NCBI GenBank assembly: GCA_963798015.1
Contig: CAWCSA010000007.1
Location: 110,508-174,507, forward strand
Reading direction: 5' to 3'
Origin: Roseiarcus sp963798015
GTDB lineage: Bacteria; Pseudomonadota; Alphaproteobacteria; Rhizobiales; Beijerinckiaceae
Length of the DNA stretch: 64,000 bases
Below, one piece after another: positions 47,334-57,357 of this stretch; position 1 is the first letter of the stretch; the number at the start of each line of letters is the position of its first letter. The position numbers and the translations under genes are program-made. The notes beneath the pieces are model-generated. The model was not told the DNA's origin. It did not search any database and was given only the letters and a program-made list of their open reading frames with translations.

Positions 47334-47614
47334 GCCCACTGCCTCGAGTTGAGATTCTCCGCCGGGAGGTCTCGTCACGCTGAGATTGCCGACCTGGCAG
47401 CCTTTTGCAAGACGGACGCGCCATTGCGGGTTGTGGATATCGACGATACGGTTCCTCGCAGAAGCCGCAATGCGCCTCTCAGCCATCGGCGTAGGCTTCA
47501 GATCCACCTCTTCGTAGTTAATCGAACGCTACCATCCGATGAAAACTGTTGCCCATGAACCAGCCGTGTCCGTCCATGGAAATCTTGACGCCGGTCGTCG
47601 CAGCGTACTGGTGA

Positions 47615-47758
47615 AAAGTCGGCCCGATGCTGTCGCTAACCGTCTTACTGAAGTTGGATGCTGAAGAGGTCGCTAACTCGGGCAAGCCGCTCTATGCCAG
47701 CCTCGATGACCAACAGAAATGCGTTTTCGGCTTCCTTGCGCGTGAGATGATGTGAATG
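47615..47758 (+). pseudogene. LTXXQ/Spy-like protein, C-terminal fragment
   Basis: About 46 codons ending KPLYASLDDQQKCVFGFLAREMM, which resembles the C-terminus of LTXXQ-motif (Spy/CpxP) periplasmic proteins. The frame has a stop just upstream and no start, so only the tail remains. Weak call based on one motif. Confidence 0.35.
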
Positions 47759-48582
47759 GACCATTCCGGCGAGATGGACCGGCCGGTGGGCGTCACTCGG
47801 CCACAAACAGGTCAAAGGCCGTCCAGCCGAAGGCGGCGGCGACCGCACAAAACGGGCTGTCCAGAAACAAGCCCACATCGTCAATGAAACGCCGCCATCG
47901 ATGCGGCGGCACGTCGACAGGCGGCCGGTCGGGATCGAGCCGAGCGAAGCCCTCGGCCCATGCACGCGGTATGCCTCCGTTGGCGCGCGAGCGCCGCGAG
48001 ATCTTTTGAAAAATGCCGCTCGTCGTGGGCTTGTCGCGGGACATGCCGCGTCCTGGCGATATCCTTCTGTTCGATGAGCTTGGCTATTCCGTCATCGTCG
48101 TGCGCGGCCTCGATGGCGGCTTGCGTGCGTTCCTCAACATGTGCCCGCATCGCGGAATGCGCCTCATCGAAGCGCAAGCGCCGCGCGCGACGACGCGCCG
48201 GATGGCGATCGTCTGCCCATTTCACGCGTGGTGTTTCGAACTTGAAGGAAGCCTCGCGGCAATGCCGGGCCGCGAGGGATTCTCCGGGCATCTCGGCACC
48301 GCGGTTGATCCCGGTGCCCGCGGCGGAAGCGCACGGGTTGCTGAAACAGCTTGAGCTTGGCCGGCTAAAATTCTTGCGCAGCGGCTCGCTGGAAGCGGCT
48401 TGCAACTGGAAGCTCGCGATCGACACCTATTGCGAAAGTTATCATCTCGGCGTGCTGCATGCCTCCACGATTGGCCTTCGCATCTGAGCAACGTGGCGGC
48501 GTTCGACGGTTTTGGGCCGCATTGGCGAGTACACTTCGCGGAGAGGAGCTTATCGGAGCTTGCCAGCGTGCCGCCTCCTGCG

Positions 48583-49816
48583 CAGGGCTGTTCAGTTCTC
48601 AATGTAAGTGGGGCATTTCGAGGATTAGATTGATATCGAGGGCGGCACGCCAACGTGCGTTGCGGATGTTGGAGCCCCCTTCTGCCCGGATCAGGTTGTA
48701 AGCGAACGATCGCAAGCGCGCGACGATGTCGGGGTTCTTTCGGATGCGCGAAGCGTCTTCGGCGAAAGCGGCGTCGCGCACGTAGTGGCTGCCGTTCTCT
48801 ATGCGCCAATGAGCGCGGATCCATTCGTTCCAGCGCGCGGGCGTTTGGCTGGAAGCCGAGGAAATCCAGAAGACGGTCTCGCATGTTTGCTTGCAAAGTC
48901 CGGTCTTGAAGTCGCGCTTGCAGACCGTGCGCTCGAGCCGAAGCACGGTCTTGATGAGGCCGTCCCACGGCGTATGGCGGAACCACGCCTTGGCCGGAAA
49001 CGCCGCAAGTTCGCGGGTTTCCCAGCGATTGCGACCTGAGGTCTCGCTCTTGGCCGACCCGGTCGGTTTACGGCCCGCCGTTCCCAGCTCGAGCTTGCGG
49101 CGTAGGCTCGGTTGGTTGTCCTTGACCTGGGTCAGCAGGTGATTGCCCGACGCGATCACGCGCTCGAATGTTTTTTTTGGGCGTGCTCGGCGTCGAGCGT
49201 GAACAGACAGTCTTTCAGCCCCAGCGCCTCGATCAGCTCCGGCGCAGCCGAAATCTCGTTGCTCTTCTCGTCGACCATCAGATGGCCGAGCACGATCTGG
49301 TCGGCCTGCCGCAACGCCGACAACATGTGGGTGGCCTTGCGGTCGCTGAATGCGTCGAAACTGCCGCGCAGCGTCTTGCCGTCGACGGCGATGGCGGTCA
49401 GGCCGTCCGACGAAGGCGCAGCCTCCATCGAGGACGCATGCTGCCGAAACGCTGCCTCCAACGCGGTCGGATCGACGCCCTGGAGGATCGCCCGCAAACC
49501 GGTATAGGAGGGCGAATAGGGCAACCGAAGGCCGAAGGCTTCGTTCAAGCGCTGAAGGTGAATACGAATGAATTCATGCATTTGCCGGTAGGAATTGGCC
49601 CCGGCGACCATGCCCAAGATCGAATAGAGCAGGACCGTCGCCAGATCGAACCGCAGGCCTTCCCGCCGTCGGCGGTCCGGGATCGAGCGCAAAATCTTCA
49701 GCAGCGACGCCTGCATCTGACAACCTCCAATTCGGGTTGTCGCGTATAAATTCAGACATTTCCGCCCTCGGGAATCCCAAATCGACCCTCAAAGGTTAAA
49801 GAACTGAACAGCCCTG
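48583..49816 (-). mobile_element. ISAs1-family insertion sequence, copy 3
   Basis: 1234 bp, in the opposite orientation to copies 1 and 2, one base longer because its A-run has 8 rather than 7 A. Complete ends CAGGGCTG/CAGCCCTG and a perfect 10-bp target duplication show that it transposed here recently, into the Rieske oxygenase gene. Confidence 0.92.
48599..49716 (-). CDS. ISAs1-family transposase, two frames joined at an A8 run
   Basis: The N-terminal frame (49716 to 49156) ends soon after the A8 run as HAQKKHSSA; the C-terminal frame (49159 to 48599) supplies the rest including WRIENGSHYV. Protein differences from copies 1 and 2 are few (for example EISAAP, RDFKTG, ASSQTP). The break occurs at the same A-run, but the frame offset differs from the A7 copies. 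Confidence 0.75.
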
Positions 49817-50236
49817 GCCTCCTGCGGAATTCAACGCCGTACACTTCATCTTCCCGAACACGATTGTGGTCGGGTCGAACTAAGGTGAAGTGATGGTACG
49901 CATGTTCCGGCTCTTTACTGGCGAGAGACCAGCGTCGGGTCTGCCGGATCCCCGCGTATGCCGCTTCACAACTCACTGGCCGCGAAGAAGCAGCGCCGGG
50001 ATTCGTCGATGAAGCCCGCAATGTCATCACCGAAGAGGACTACGGCGTCGCGATGCGGGCTCAAGCCAATCTGGCCATTGCGCCGGCGGGTTTTCGCGTG
50101 ACCTACGGAAGGAACGAGCCTGGCCTCCCAGGCCTTCCATCGTGCCGTTGCCGAAGCGAGCGGGGTGGCTCCGCCATGCCCTGCAGGTTGAGTGGTCCGG
50201 ACACGGACGATAGACTGAGCGGCGACTGCGAGGCGG

Positions 50237-50514
50237 ATGCGCGAGATAGCCAACCCATTCGACGATGAAAACGGAACCTTTCTCGTCCTTGTCAGTGACG
50301 AAGGGCAACACTCGCTTTGGCCTGACTTTATCGAGGTTCCCGCGGGCTGGCGCGTCACTGGTCCAAAAGGTAAGCGCGCGCGGTCTGTCTTGCGTGGATC
50401 GATGAGACATGGACCGACATGCGTCCCCTAAGCCTGCTGCGTCTGATGGAGGAAGATGCGCGTTTGCGCACCCGGGCTTCGGACGGCGACGGTCCGCAAC
50501 ATACCAAGACGTAA
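50237..50514 (+). pseudogene. MbtH-like NRPS chaperone, one frameshift
   Basis: The first frame begins MREIANPFDDENGTFLVLVSDEGQHSLWP and VPAGWRVTGP, the MbtH signature. Near 50378 the frame shifts; the next one has CLAWIDETWTDMRPLSLLRLMEEDA to a stop at 50514, giving the conserved W-x-D-x-R-P. MbtH proteins bind and activate adenylation domains of NRPSs, so this belongs with the synthetase at 42-47 kb. One inserted or lost base separates it from being intact. Confidence 0.8.
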
Positions 50515-50532
50515 GCAGTCGCGTCTCCGGCT

Positions 50533-51291
50533 TCAGCAGAATCCAAATCGCCATCGTTCGGCGGGTCCCCATTTGGGATCGACGCGGGTCAGACGCGGCT
50601 CCCCAACTGCCGTGAAGGCGAAGCTGTCGAGCCCCTGAGAGATGCCCAAGCCAGTGGCCTTGATGAAGGCTTCGCCGAGCGTCCAGAAGCGATAAAACAT
50701 GTCTATTCGCTCTGCCCCTTTAAGGGCGTCGAGCGCCATGCGGGATTCGGGCGCTAGCACAGTCGCCGCGATGGCGTCGATATCCGGAAGCGCAGTCCTG
50801 CGCTCGATATCGATGCCGACGGGCCGCCGCGCAACCGCAAGGGCAACAGCGCCACGGACATGGGAAAGACTAAAATGCAGATCGCCAGCATCGATCAAAG
50901 GCTTCCCATGCGCTCCTCGATGAATTCGAACGCTTAAAGGCGCTATTCCCGCCGCGGCACCGAGCATAAGGCGCAAGCCGGCATGCGAGGCGAGTGCGGC
51001 GCACCGGTCTGCGGGATTGTGCAGGAGCATCGCTGCCGCGCGTTCCTCGGGAACGAGCAGTGGGGCCGCGGCACCTTTCACGGCGTCGACATCGGCATCT
51101 AGCGCGCCGAGCCAGACGAGGATCTCGTCCGTCTCCGGCAAGCGAGCAAGCGCGGGCGAGCCGAGGATTTCGACACGCGCTTCGCCGTACTGAGCATAAT
51201 TGAGCGCCCAGGCGATCGTGCACCCTGACTCAACCGCGGAATTGCGGAGTGAGGTGACGACGCGCGAAAATGCATCGCTCACCTCCTGCAT
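50533..51291 (-). CDS. 4'-phosphopantetheinyl transferase, Sfp type
   Basis: 252 residues. It loads phosphopantetheine from CoA on carrier-protein serines, here presumably the T domains of the NRPS. The magnesium motif GIDIE is at 159-163 (D161, E163) and W-T-L-G-E-A-F-I-K at 203-211 matches the W-x-x-K-E-A-x-x-K signature except for Gly in place of the first Lys. LHFSLSH is also typical. The C-terminus stops at RWRFGFC; a continuation AEAGDATAYVLVC in the neighbouring frame suggests another small frame break. It is convergent with the MbtH gene. Confidence 0.82.
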   Translation of the reverse strand: MQEVSDAFSRVVTSLRNSAVESGCTIAWALNYAQYGEARVEILGSPALARLPETDEILVWLGALDADVDAVKGAAAPLLVPEERAAAMLLHNPADRCAALASHAGLRLMLGAAAGIAPLSVRIHRGAHGKPLIDAGDLHFSLSHVRGAVALAVARRPVGIDIERRTALPDIDAIAATVLAPESRMALDALKGAERIDMFYRFWTLGEAFIKATGLGISQGLDSFAFTAVGEPRLTRVDPKWGPAERWRFGFC

Positions 51292-51720
51292 CTCGTTATC
51301 CTTGGATGTCGCTATCTCGCGCGATCGTAACTGGCGCAGTGCGCCACTATCTACCGGCGTTCAGGCATCGCCATGCGATACGAGAAATCCGGGAGAGCTC
51401 GCCTACTGCGTGCGGTGCATCGGCGCAGTAAAGCTGCGTAAATTATCGATCATTGCAGTCTTTGCTAATCTGATTGTCGAAAAAATTGCAATATATTTGT
51501 AACGTCAATATCAGTAAACATTAAGATGAAAAACACAGCAAATAATGTAATTACAATGGCGCCTACAGCCGCGTATGTGTTGCGTGACTTCCTCCACCAG
51601 CGTCTCGACAATCGTCTGCGATTTCGATCTTACCTTAGGCAAGCTTCTCTCTCTTTTATGACAATTTCGTTTTGTTTCCTCGTCCATTGTAGCGGGGCGA
51701 CGCCCTCCGCTTCAACCGGC
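51292..51720. other. Intergenic region, AT-richer in the middle
   Basis: Between the PPTase gene and the first HNH-tail fragment. About 51430-51580 is markedly AT-rich. Small open frames lack start signals and familiar motifs; I see no gene. Confidence 0.4.
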
Positions 51721-51929
51721 CGCCGCTGTCTTTTGCCATGAACGCGACGAGCTATCGTTCGTTCCCCGGAGACCCCTTCCCACCTCGGCTTATAGGGATA
51801 GGCAAAGGTGCATCAGCCCCAAACCAGCGAAATCGCGCGGAGAAGGAGAGGCTCCCCACTGCTCGCCGAGGGTTGGCACGGATTGGGAACTGTTCGGCGG
51901 ACCGGCGATCCCGTGGCGTTCAAAACGGC

Positions 51930-52180
51930 GGCGATCTGTCTGAACGACCAATTTGCAGTTCCTCACGCGCCGAAACGCCACCAGAAGCTCCAGTGCTATA
52001 TGCAGAGCATCGACGCTGACTCCGGCCCATGAGGCCTCATCACCATAGCCGTGTAGGTCGAGTGGTGGATTTGTCGCAGACCTTGCGGCCAAGCGCATGC
52101 GGCTGGGCGAAGCGAATGTGGTACGCTTTCGCTCGGCATCTGACCGCATACGGCGCAAGGCTGGGGGTTTCACATACTTG
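51930..52180 (-). pseudogene. ERF/HNH C-terminal tail fragment A
   Basis: Degenerate copy of the tail of the ERF-HNH protein at 57-58 kb, on the same strand: HIRFAQPHALGRKV in one frame, then DLHGYGDEASWAGVSVDALHIALELL in another. The non-coding DNA after it (about 51730-51830) also resembles that after the 57-kb copy (shared GGCTTATAGGG and GTGCATC). Confidence 0.6.
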
Positions 52181-52309
52181 ATCGGACCGCCTCAATCCGC
52201 GTCCGAGGCGGTTCGACGCCATCGGGGCGAGGGAATGTCGCCGGGATGGACGCAGCACCAGAACCTTTGCTCCGCCGTCACAGAAAGTGCTGGTAGCGGC
52301 TCGGTGTAG

Positions 52310-52600
52310 AGTTGCGGTGCGATGCGTATTCCGCTTTCTTCATGGATAAGAGCCAGGACAAGACCGCGAGTTCGATCCGGGCGAAAGGGACGACCAATCC
52401 ACCAGGAGGCCTCGTCGCCATAGCGGTGCAACTCGCGATGGTGCCGGCGATAGACTGGAACCGTGTACTCGTCGCTAACCTTGCGGCCGAGCGCGCGCGG
52501 CTGGTCGAACCGAATGTGGTGCGCCTCGCTCGGCGTCCGGCCGCACACAACGCGAGGGCTGGCTCTTTGTCGCGGAGACGAATGGTCTTGGCCCTAACTA
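52310..52600 (-). pseudogene. ERF/HNH C-terminal tail fragment B
   Basis: Second degenerate copy: KTIRLRDKE, then CGRTPSEAHHIRFDQPRALG, KVSDEYTVPVYRRHHRELH and YGDEASWW. It is cut off on its upstream side at the IS1182-like element (52602). The stop-containing 5' part and the Val-Tyr-Arg change at the zinc-ligand region show it is non-functional. Confidence 0.65.
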
Positions 52601-52601
52601 A

Positions 52602-53219
52602 CAGCCCGTTGACGAAGTCGAGTTCTGCTGATTCGGTGTTGTCGTGCGTCGTGGTGGGAATCAGCGATGGCGATGGGGCGATCGGACGCGGTTCAGGACG
52701 ATCTGATGGCGACGTGGGCGGAGATGCCGCGCTCGCCGGGACACGCGTTCTACGATCGCTTGCAGGACCTGCTTCGGGAAGCCGGGTTCGAGGCGTTCGT
52801 TGAAGGGGTGTGGCGACCAGGCGGCGCGCAAAGCGGTCTACGCCAATCGCATGCGGCTGAGATCGGATATCGGGCGCGAGACCATGCGCCGGCGCGGCGA
52901 GTTGGTCTAGCGCTCCTTCGCTCATATCCTCGATCGCCGCGGCATGCGCCGCGCCTGGCTGCGCGGACGGGAGAACCTCCACAAGCGCTATCTGATCCAT
53001 GTCGCAGGGTTCAATCTCGGCGTCCTGATGCGCGCCCTTTAGGGTCAAGGGACGCCGAGGGAGGCAGCGGAGGCCGTATACGGCCTGACTTTAGTTCTCC
53101 AATCCGACGCGGCGCTGGTCTTCGCTCTAATCGCCACCGGACGGCGAACTCGCCGCAATCGTCTTCGTCGCCACAGACCCTACACGGAACTGAAAAACCG
53201 GGACTTCGTCAACGGGCTG
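52602..53219 (+). mobile_element. Internally deleted IS1182-like element
   Basis: 618 bp with perfect 18-bp terminal inverted repeats (CAGCCCGTTGACGAAGTC) and a 4-bp flanking repeat CTAA at 52598-52601 and 53220-53223. Only the two ends of the transposase gene remain, so it is a non-autonomous, MITE-like derivative. Confidence 0.75.
52667..53213 (+). pseudogene. IS1182-like transposase, N- and C-terminal pieces only
   Basis: N-terminal piece: MAMGRSDAVQDDLMATWAEM, SPGHAFYDRLQDLLREAGFEAFVE. After a deletion near 52810 it continues in shifting frames with ARKAVYANRMRLRSDIGRE, RAWLRGRENLHKRYLIHVAGF and NLGVLMRALLGQGTPREA. The whole catalytic middle is missing. Confidence 0.65.
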
Positions 53220-53223
53220 CTAA

Positions 53224-54703
53224 TTTTACTGTGTCATAAGTTGGCTCTTTGGCAACAAGGACACCGCGGCAGGCGTCTGGCGATGCTGCGGGCAAGCTTA
53301 ATGCGGATGGTTGCGATTGACGCTTTGATGTGGCGTTCGGCTCGGATCGGGGGATCCGCGGGGTCGATAACCCTGGGATAGGCGAGGCGCCTGGATGAGC
53401 AGGATTTTGTCGCCTGAGGGGGGAATCAAACTCCGTTCGGAGACCAGGAATCCGTAGGCCGCGACGCAGAGCGCCATGTGGTGGTGAAAGCCTCGCCAGC
53501 CTCGTCCTTCATAGTGATCGAGGCCGAGTTCCTGCTTGAGTTCCTGATAGTCGCGCTCGATCCGCCAGCGCATTTTGGCGGTTGCGACGAGCGTCGCGAG
53601 GTCGGCATCGGCCGGCAAGGTCGAAAGCCAATATTTGGTCGGCGCGCTTTCGCCCTGCGGCCATTCGACGAGCAGCCATTCTTCGGGATAGGGCTGCGAG
53701 CGCCAGTAGTCGCGATGCGCGGGCCGCACGCGCAGGCTGGCGAACCGGGAATGCAGGGTTTTGTCGACGCCTTCGCGCCATGCGACGTCACGCCAGGCGT
53801 CGGCCGACAGCGATTTGGCGAGTTGTTTGGCCGATTGAGGCTTGTTCTGCTTGTCGCGCCGCATCAGCGTCGGCGGCCGACCTTGCCCGCTCCATGCCTT
53901 GGGCGGGAGCGGACCGGATCCCGGCGGCCAAAGCTGCGCCGACGACTGAATGCCGACGACATAAGTCAGGCCCATGCGCGTCAGCGCCGTTCGGAACGCC
54001 GTGTTGATCCCGTAACCGGCGTCCGCCAGCACAACACCCTCCGGCACGCCCTCGGCGCGCGCGGCCTTGATCTGGTCAAGGGCGATTTGCGGTTTGGTCT
54101 TGAACACGACGTCCTCGGGCACGCCGGCTTTTGCCCGGCGAACCGGGTCGGCTGCCCAATCCTCGGGAAGATAGAGCCGAAAGGCGATCGGCAGGCTTGC
54201 GTGCTCGTTGGCGACCGACAGCGAGACCGCGACCTGACAATTGTCCTGCTTGCCAAGCTGCCCGCAATATTGCCGGGCGACGCCGACCGAATGAACGCCC
54301 TTCTTGGGGAATCCCGTGTCGTCGACGATCCAGGCGCTTATCCTGCCGCTCTTCTCGATGGCGGGAAGAACAAAGGTTCGAACCCGCCGCAGCAGGTCCT
54401 CCTGCGACCAGTCGGCGTTGGCGACAAAATGGTGCAGCGACTGATGCGCGCCTTGGACGCGGCGGGGCTCGACGCGGGCCGCTATCGGCTCGACGCTCTT
54501 TCGCTCGCCGGGAAGAATGAGCCCCGCACAGTAGGAGCGAAATGGCGTCCGCCGATCCGCGTGCCCCAGGGTCGACGCCATATGCTCAACGTAAGACGCA
54601 AATCGAGACTCGCTTCCCTCACACTCCGCATTTCGATCCACCGGCCCCTCCAAATCAGGCGTGAATCGAAATCATCCCCTCAAATGTTTATGACACAGTA
54701 AAA
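53224..54703 (-). mobile_element. IS701-family insertion sequence
   Basis: 1480 bp with 16-bp inverted repeats (TTTTACTGTGTCATAA at the left, its complement at the right). Flanked by CTAA at 53220-53223 and 54704-54707; the left CTAA is shared with the IS1182-like element. It carries one intact transposase. Confidence 0.85.
53298..54653 (-). CDS. IS701-family transposase (DDE_5)
   Basis: 451 residues, intact. HADRRTPFRSYCAGLILPGERKS and SLHHFVANADWSQEDLL are standard N-terminal features; the first Asp is in WIVDDTGFPKKG, the second in VVLADAGYG, and the Glu lies in MRWRIERDYQELKQELGLDHYEGR. The C-terminus continues in a Pro/Arg-rich tail. The start at 54653 keeps the SESRFASYVEH segment, which belongs to the family. 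Confidence 0.9.
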   Translation of the reverse strand: MEGPVDRNAECEGSESRFASYVEHMASTLGHADRRTPFRSYCAGLILPGERKSVEPIAARVEPRRVQGAHQSLHHFVANADWSQEDLLRRVRTFVLPAIEKSGRISAWIVDDTGFPKKGVHSVGVARQYCGQLGKQDNCQVAVSLSVANEHASLPIAFRLYLPEDWAADPVRRAKAGVPEDVVFKTKPQIALDQIKAARAEGVPEGVVLADAGYGINTAFRTALTRMGLTYVVGIQSSAQLWPPGSGPLPPKAWSGQGRPPTLMRRDKQNKPQSAKQLAKSLSADAWRDVAWREGVDKTLHSRFASLRVRPAHRDYWRSQPYPEEWLLVEWPQGESAPTKYWLSTLPADADLATLVATAKMRWRIERDYQELKQELGLDHYEGRGWRGFHHHMALCVAAYGFLVSERSLIPPSGDKILLIQAPRLSQGYRPRGSPDPSRTPHQSVNRNHPH

Positions 54704-54874
54704 CTAACCTAAAGGGACAACGGGGCGTACCGGCGGGTCCGCGCGGTAGGATCGGAGCGCCGCCGGCGTCGTCGATCAGGGCGGCGAAAGGCCTTTCAAC
54801 TAAGGTGGATTGCAAAACCAATTGGCTGGTGGAGGGCCTTTGCTCATGGTCCTACCAATTGTTATATTATCTAT
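54704..54874. other. Short intergenic stretch
   Basis: 171 bp between IS701 and the beta-helix gene. It includes AAAACCAATTGGCTGG and an AT-rich patch just before the GTG start, a plausible promoter area. No gene seen. Confidence 0.35.
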
Positions 54875-57224
54875 GTGGGCTCACACAAACTCGGAAGATT
54901 TGCGACACGCGCACGGCTCGCGTTTGTTGCGTTAGCCTCGGCCAGCACGCTCGTAATCACACTGCCAAACAGTGATGCTGACGGTGCGCCTTTAGCGCAA
55001 ACTTTCTCCTTTCCGACGACTGGCGACGAATTCGTAGGTCCGTTGCAAGCTGGATGAACCTTAAGACTCGATTTGGAGCGAAAGGCGATGGGATTGCGGA
55101 TGACACAGCGGCAATCCAAGCCGCACTCAACGCTGTCGGATCCGGCGGCCCCAATGGATACGTGCTTTATGTTCCCGCGGGCAACTATAAAATCACGCAT
55201 AAACTCATTTACTACAAACGGGAGTTCACTTACATTTTGGGTGAGGACCCTGCAACCACAATTTTGACATGGGCGGGGCCTGCGGGAGGCACCTTGCTCT
55301 CCATAGATGGCGTTGCTTACACCAGGATTGGTCGCATGACCTTCGATGGCTCCTCCAGCGCTGGAGTTCTAGTCGATCAGTCCGGTGTCACGGCCGGAGG
55401 CTTTTTTGACACGGGCAATGAATACGCCGACGACTTTTTTAAGGACGCAAGCACAGGGCTTCAGCGCGGCATAAATGCTAACGGGTGCGCCGAAGCAACC
55501 ATCATTCGTTCTCATTTTATGCGATTGTCCCAATCCGGAATTCAACTCGGTAATTTCAACGCGCTCGATATTTGGGTTCGCTATTCGACGTTCGACGACA
55601 GCGCGGCGGGTATAAGCAACAACCCAGGCGCCGGCAATTTCCACGCCTACAACAACGTCTTCCGCCGCTCTACGGTCGCTGACATCGACATAGGCAATAC
55701 CGGGGGCTTTTCCTTTCGCGGAAACTACTCAATTGGATCGAAAATATTCCTAAACACCAGCAACACAAACAACCCAGCGAACATAACGCTTCAGGGTAAC
55801 ATCATTCTTGACACCACAAATATTCGCTCAATTCTCGTTAAGAATCAGGGTCCACTTGTCATGTATGACAATGTGATCCGCTCTTTGAGCGGAGAGGGAT
55901 CAAGTAGTCCCGTGTTTGTAGGATCATTTTTGGGCTCTGACTCTATTGTAGCTAACAATACATTCACTACGAGGAAACCCGCGGTGGCCGTAAATGGTCG
56001 CCTTCTCGAAATCGACTCGATCATAGCGAGCGCGAGCAGCATCAACACTGTGCAGCCGGCGCTTCCGCCCACCGAACCCAATTTTCACCGGTCGGTGATT
56101 GAGGTGCCGACCATTGCGACGGCGGCGCTCATACAAAGCGCGATTAACGAGGCGGCAGGGCAAAACGGCAACCATCCCGTGGTGCACATTGCAGCAGGCG
56201 ACCACTTCATCACTTCGACGCTGGTCATTCCGGCCAACACCGACGTGCAGCTGGTTGGTGATGGGTCTGAGACGCGCCTCCTGTGGAAAGGTGTAGGCCC
56301 GGGCCCCGTGCTGCTGCTGGAGGGTCCGAGCAAAGCGACCATCCGGGATTTGAAAGTTGATGGCGCAAACGTTGTTGATGGCGTCGCCGCGATCAATATC
56401 GATCAGCCCGGCTCGCGCGTATTTATGCACGGCAGTATTGTAGGAGGCGCAACGAAAGCCAATTTCTTTGCTGACGGACTAGACTTAACGCGCGTCGAGG
56501 CAGAGGATTTTGTTCATGAGTATCAACGCACTGGCGTCGGTGTCAAAGTGGTGGGCGGTCGCTTATCCTCAGTGGGTAATTCGGAGACAGGCGAGGTTCG
56601 CATCTATTCAGGTGCCTCCGCCGGGGAGGTCCTTAGGAGGTCCTTCCGTACGACGTGAGCAATGGCGGCAGGCTGCTTGTGCGCGACGTCTGGTATGAAT
56701 TTAGTCCATCTCCGGCCTTCTTCCACTGTTTTGGCACGGCTAACGCGACCTTAGAGGGCCTTCAAGTTTCACTCGGATCCAATAATCAGATAACACCCGG
56801 CATAAGCATCGAAAATCTCCAAGGCAAAGTGAGTATTCTCAACGTCACTGACGACGACCGTATCGTCATCAGTGGCAGTGGTGCAAATGCGCAAGTACTT
56901 GGTCTCGGTTATGTTGGTCAAACTGTGATCCCCTATTTCTTTAACGCGGCCAATCCGACTGCGTCCGCAGGCCTTGTCCTGAGTCGTCAAGTCACACATT
57001 GGATGCCTGGCACCCGAACGGTCCCCACCCCAAACGAGGGCATCACTGATCCAGTGTTTGTCAAAAACATGCTCAGCCAAACGAGAGCGGCAATACAGCA
57101 ACCGATCGCGGCGCTTGGAAGCGGAGTCACGGATCTACGCTTCTACCGCGTGTGGGTGACTGGCAGCACCAACAACATCCACCTGTATGGCGTCGCGCCC
57201 ACCACACCTCTGCGCGCCAAGTGA
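54875..57224 (+). pseudogene. Secreted right-handed beta-helix protein (pectate-lyase-3-like), two frameshifts
   Basis: About 780 codons in three frames. Frame 1 (54875-55057, GTG start) is a signal-peptide region (RLAFVALASASTLVITLP) ending FVGPLQAG. Frame 2 (55054-56658) has the phage-tailspike/pectate-lyase-3 motif TRFGAKGDGIADDTAAIQAAL followed by many beta-helix turns with Asn ladders (SNNPGAGNFHAYNNVF, ANNTF). Frame 3 (56655-57224) continues YDVSNGGRLLVRDVWYE to PTTPLRAK. One base at each junction (about 55035 and 56640) separates them. Such proteins bind or cut polysaccharides outside the cell; the target is unknown. Composition is lower in GC than the core. Confidence 0.75.
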
Positions 57225-57357
57225 AGTGGTCCCCGGCTGTCTTTTTCGGTGAACGGCCAGAGTTGCGGTTCGTTATCTTCCCTTCCCGCCTTGGCTTATA
57301 GGGGATCCGGACAAAGTAGGTGCATCGGGCGAATCGTTTCCGATCCCCTGTTGTACG

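Larger units (their letters stand above)
48573..49826. repeat. 10-bp target-site duplication flanking ISAs1 copy 3
   Basis: GCCTCCTGCG at 48573-48582 and again at 49817-49826, directly abutting the two IS ends. It gives the family's duplication length and fixes the IS boundaries. Confidence 0.9.
47930..50192 (+). pseudogene. Rieske-type ring-hydroxylating oxygenase alpha subunit, frameshifted and split by ISAs1 copy 3
   Basis: N-terminal traces (LARERREIF near 47980) lead into the Rieske domain in another frame: PRPGDILLFDELGYSVIVVRG, then CPHRGMRL and CPFHAWCF, the 2-Cys/2-His [2Fe-2S] motif. The catalytic domain follows in a further frame: ACNWKLAIDTYCESYHLGVLH (mononuclear-iron region), NVAAFDGFGPHWRVHFAERSL, then the IS. 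After the IS it resumes FNAVHFIFPNTIVVGSN, then VITEEDYGVAMRAQANLA and TYGRNEPGL to a stop near 50192. At least four frame changes plus the insertion make it clearly dead. Its place beside the NRPS genes suggests a former tailoring oxygenase. Confidence 0.75.

Noticed and set aside
51526..51741. 71-codon frame in the AT-rich gap after the PPTase gene
   Set aside because: No start context and no recognisable protein features.
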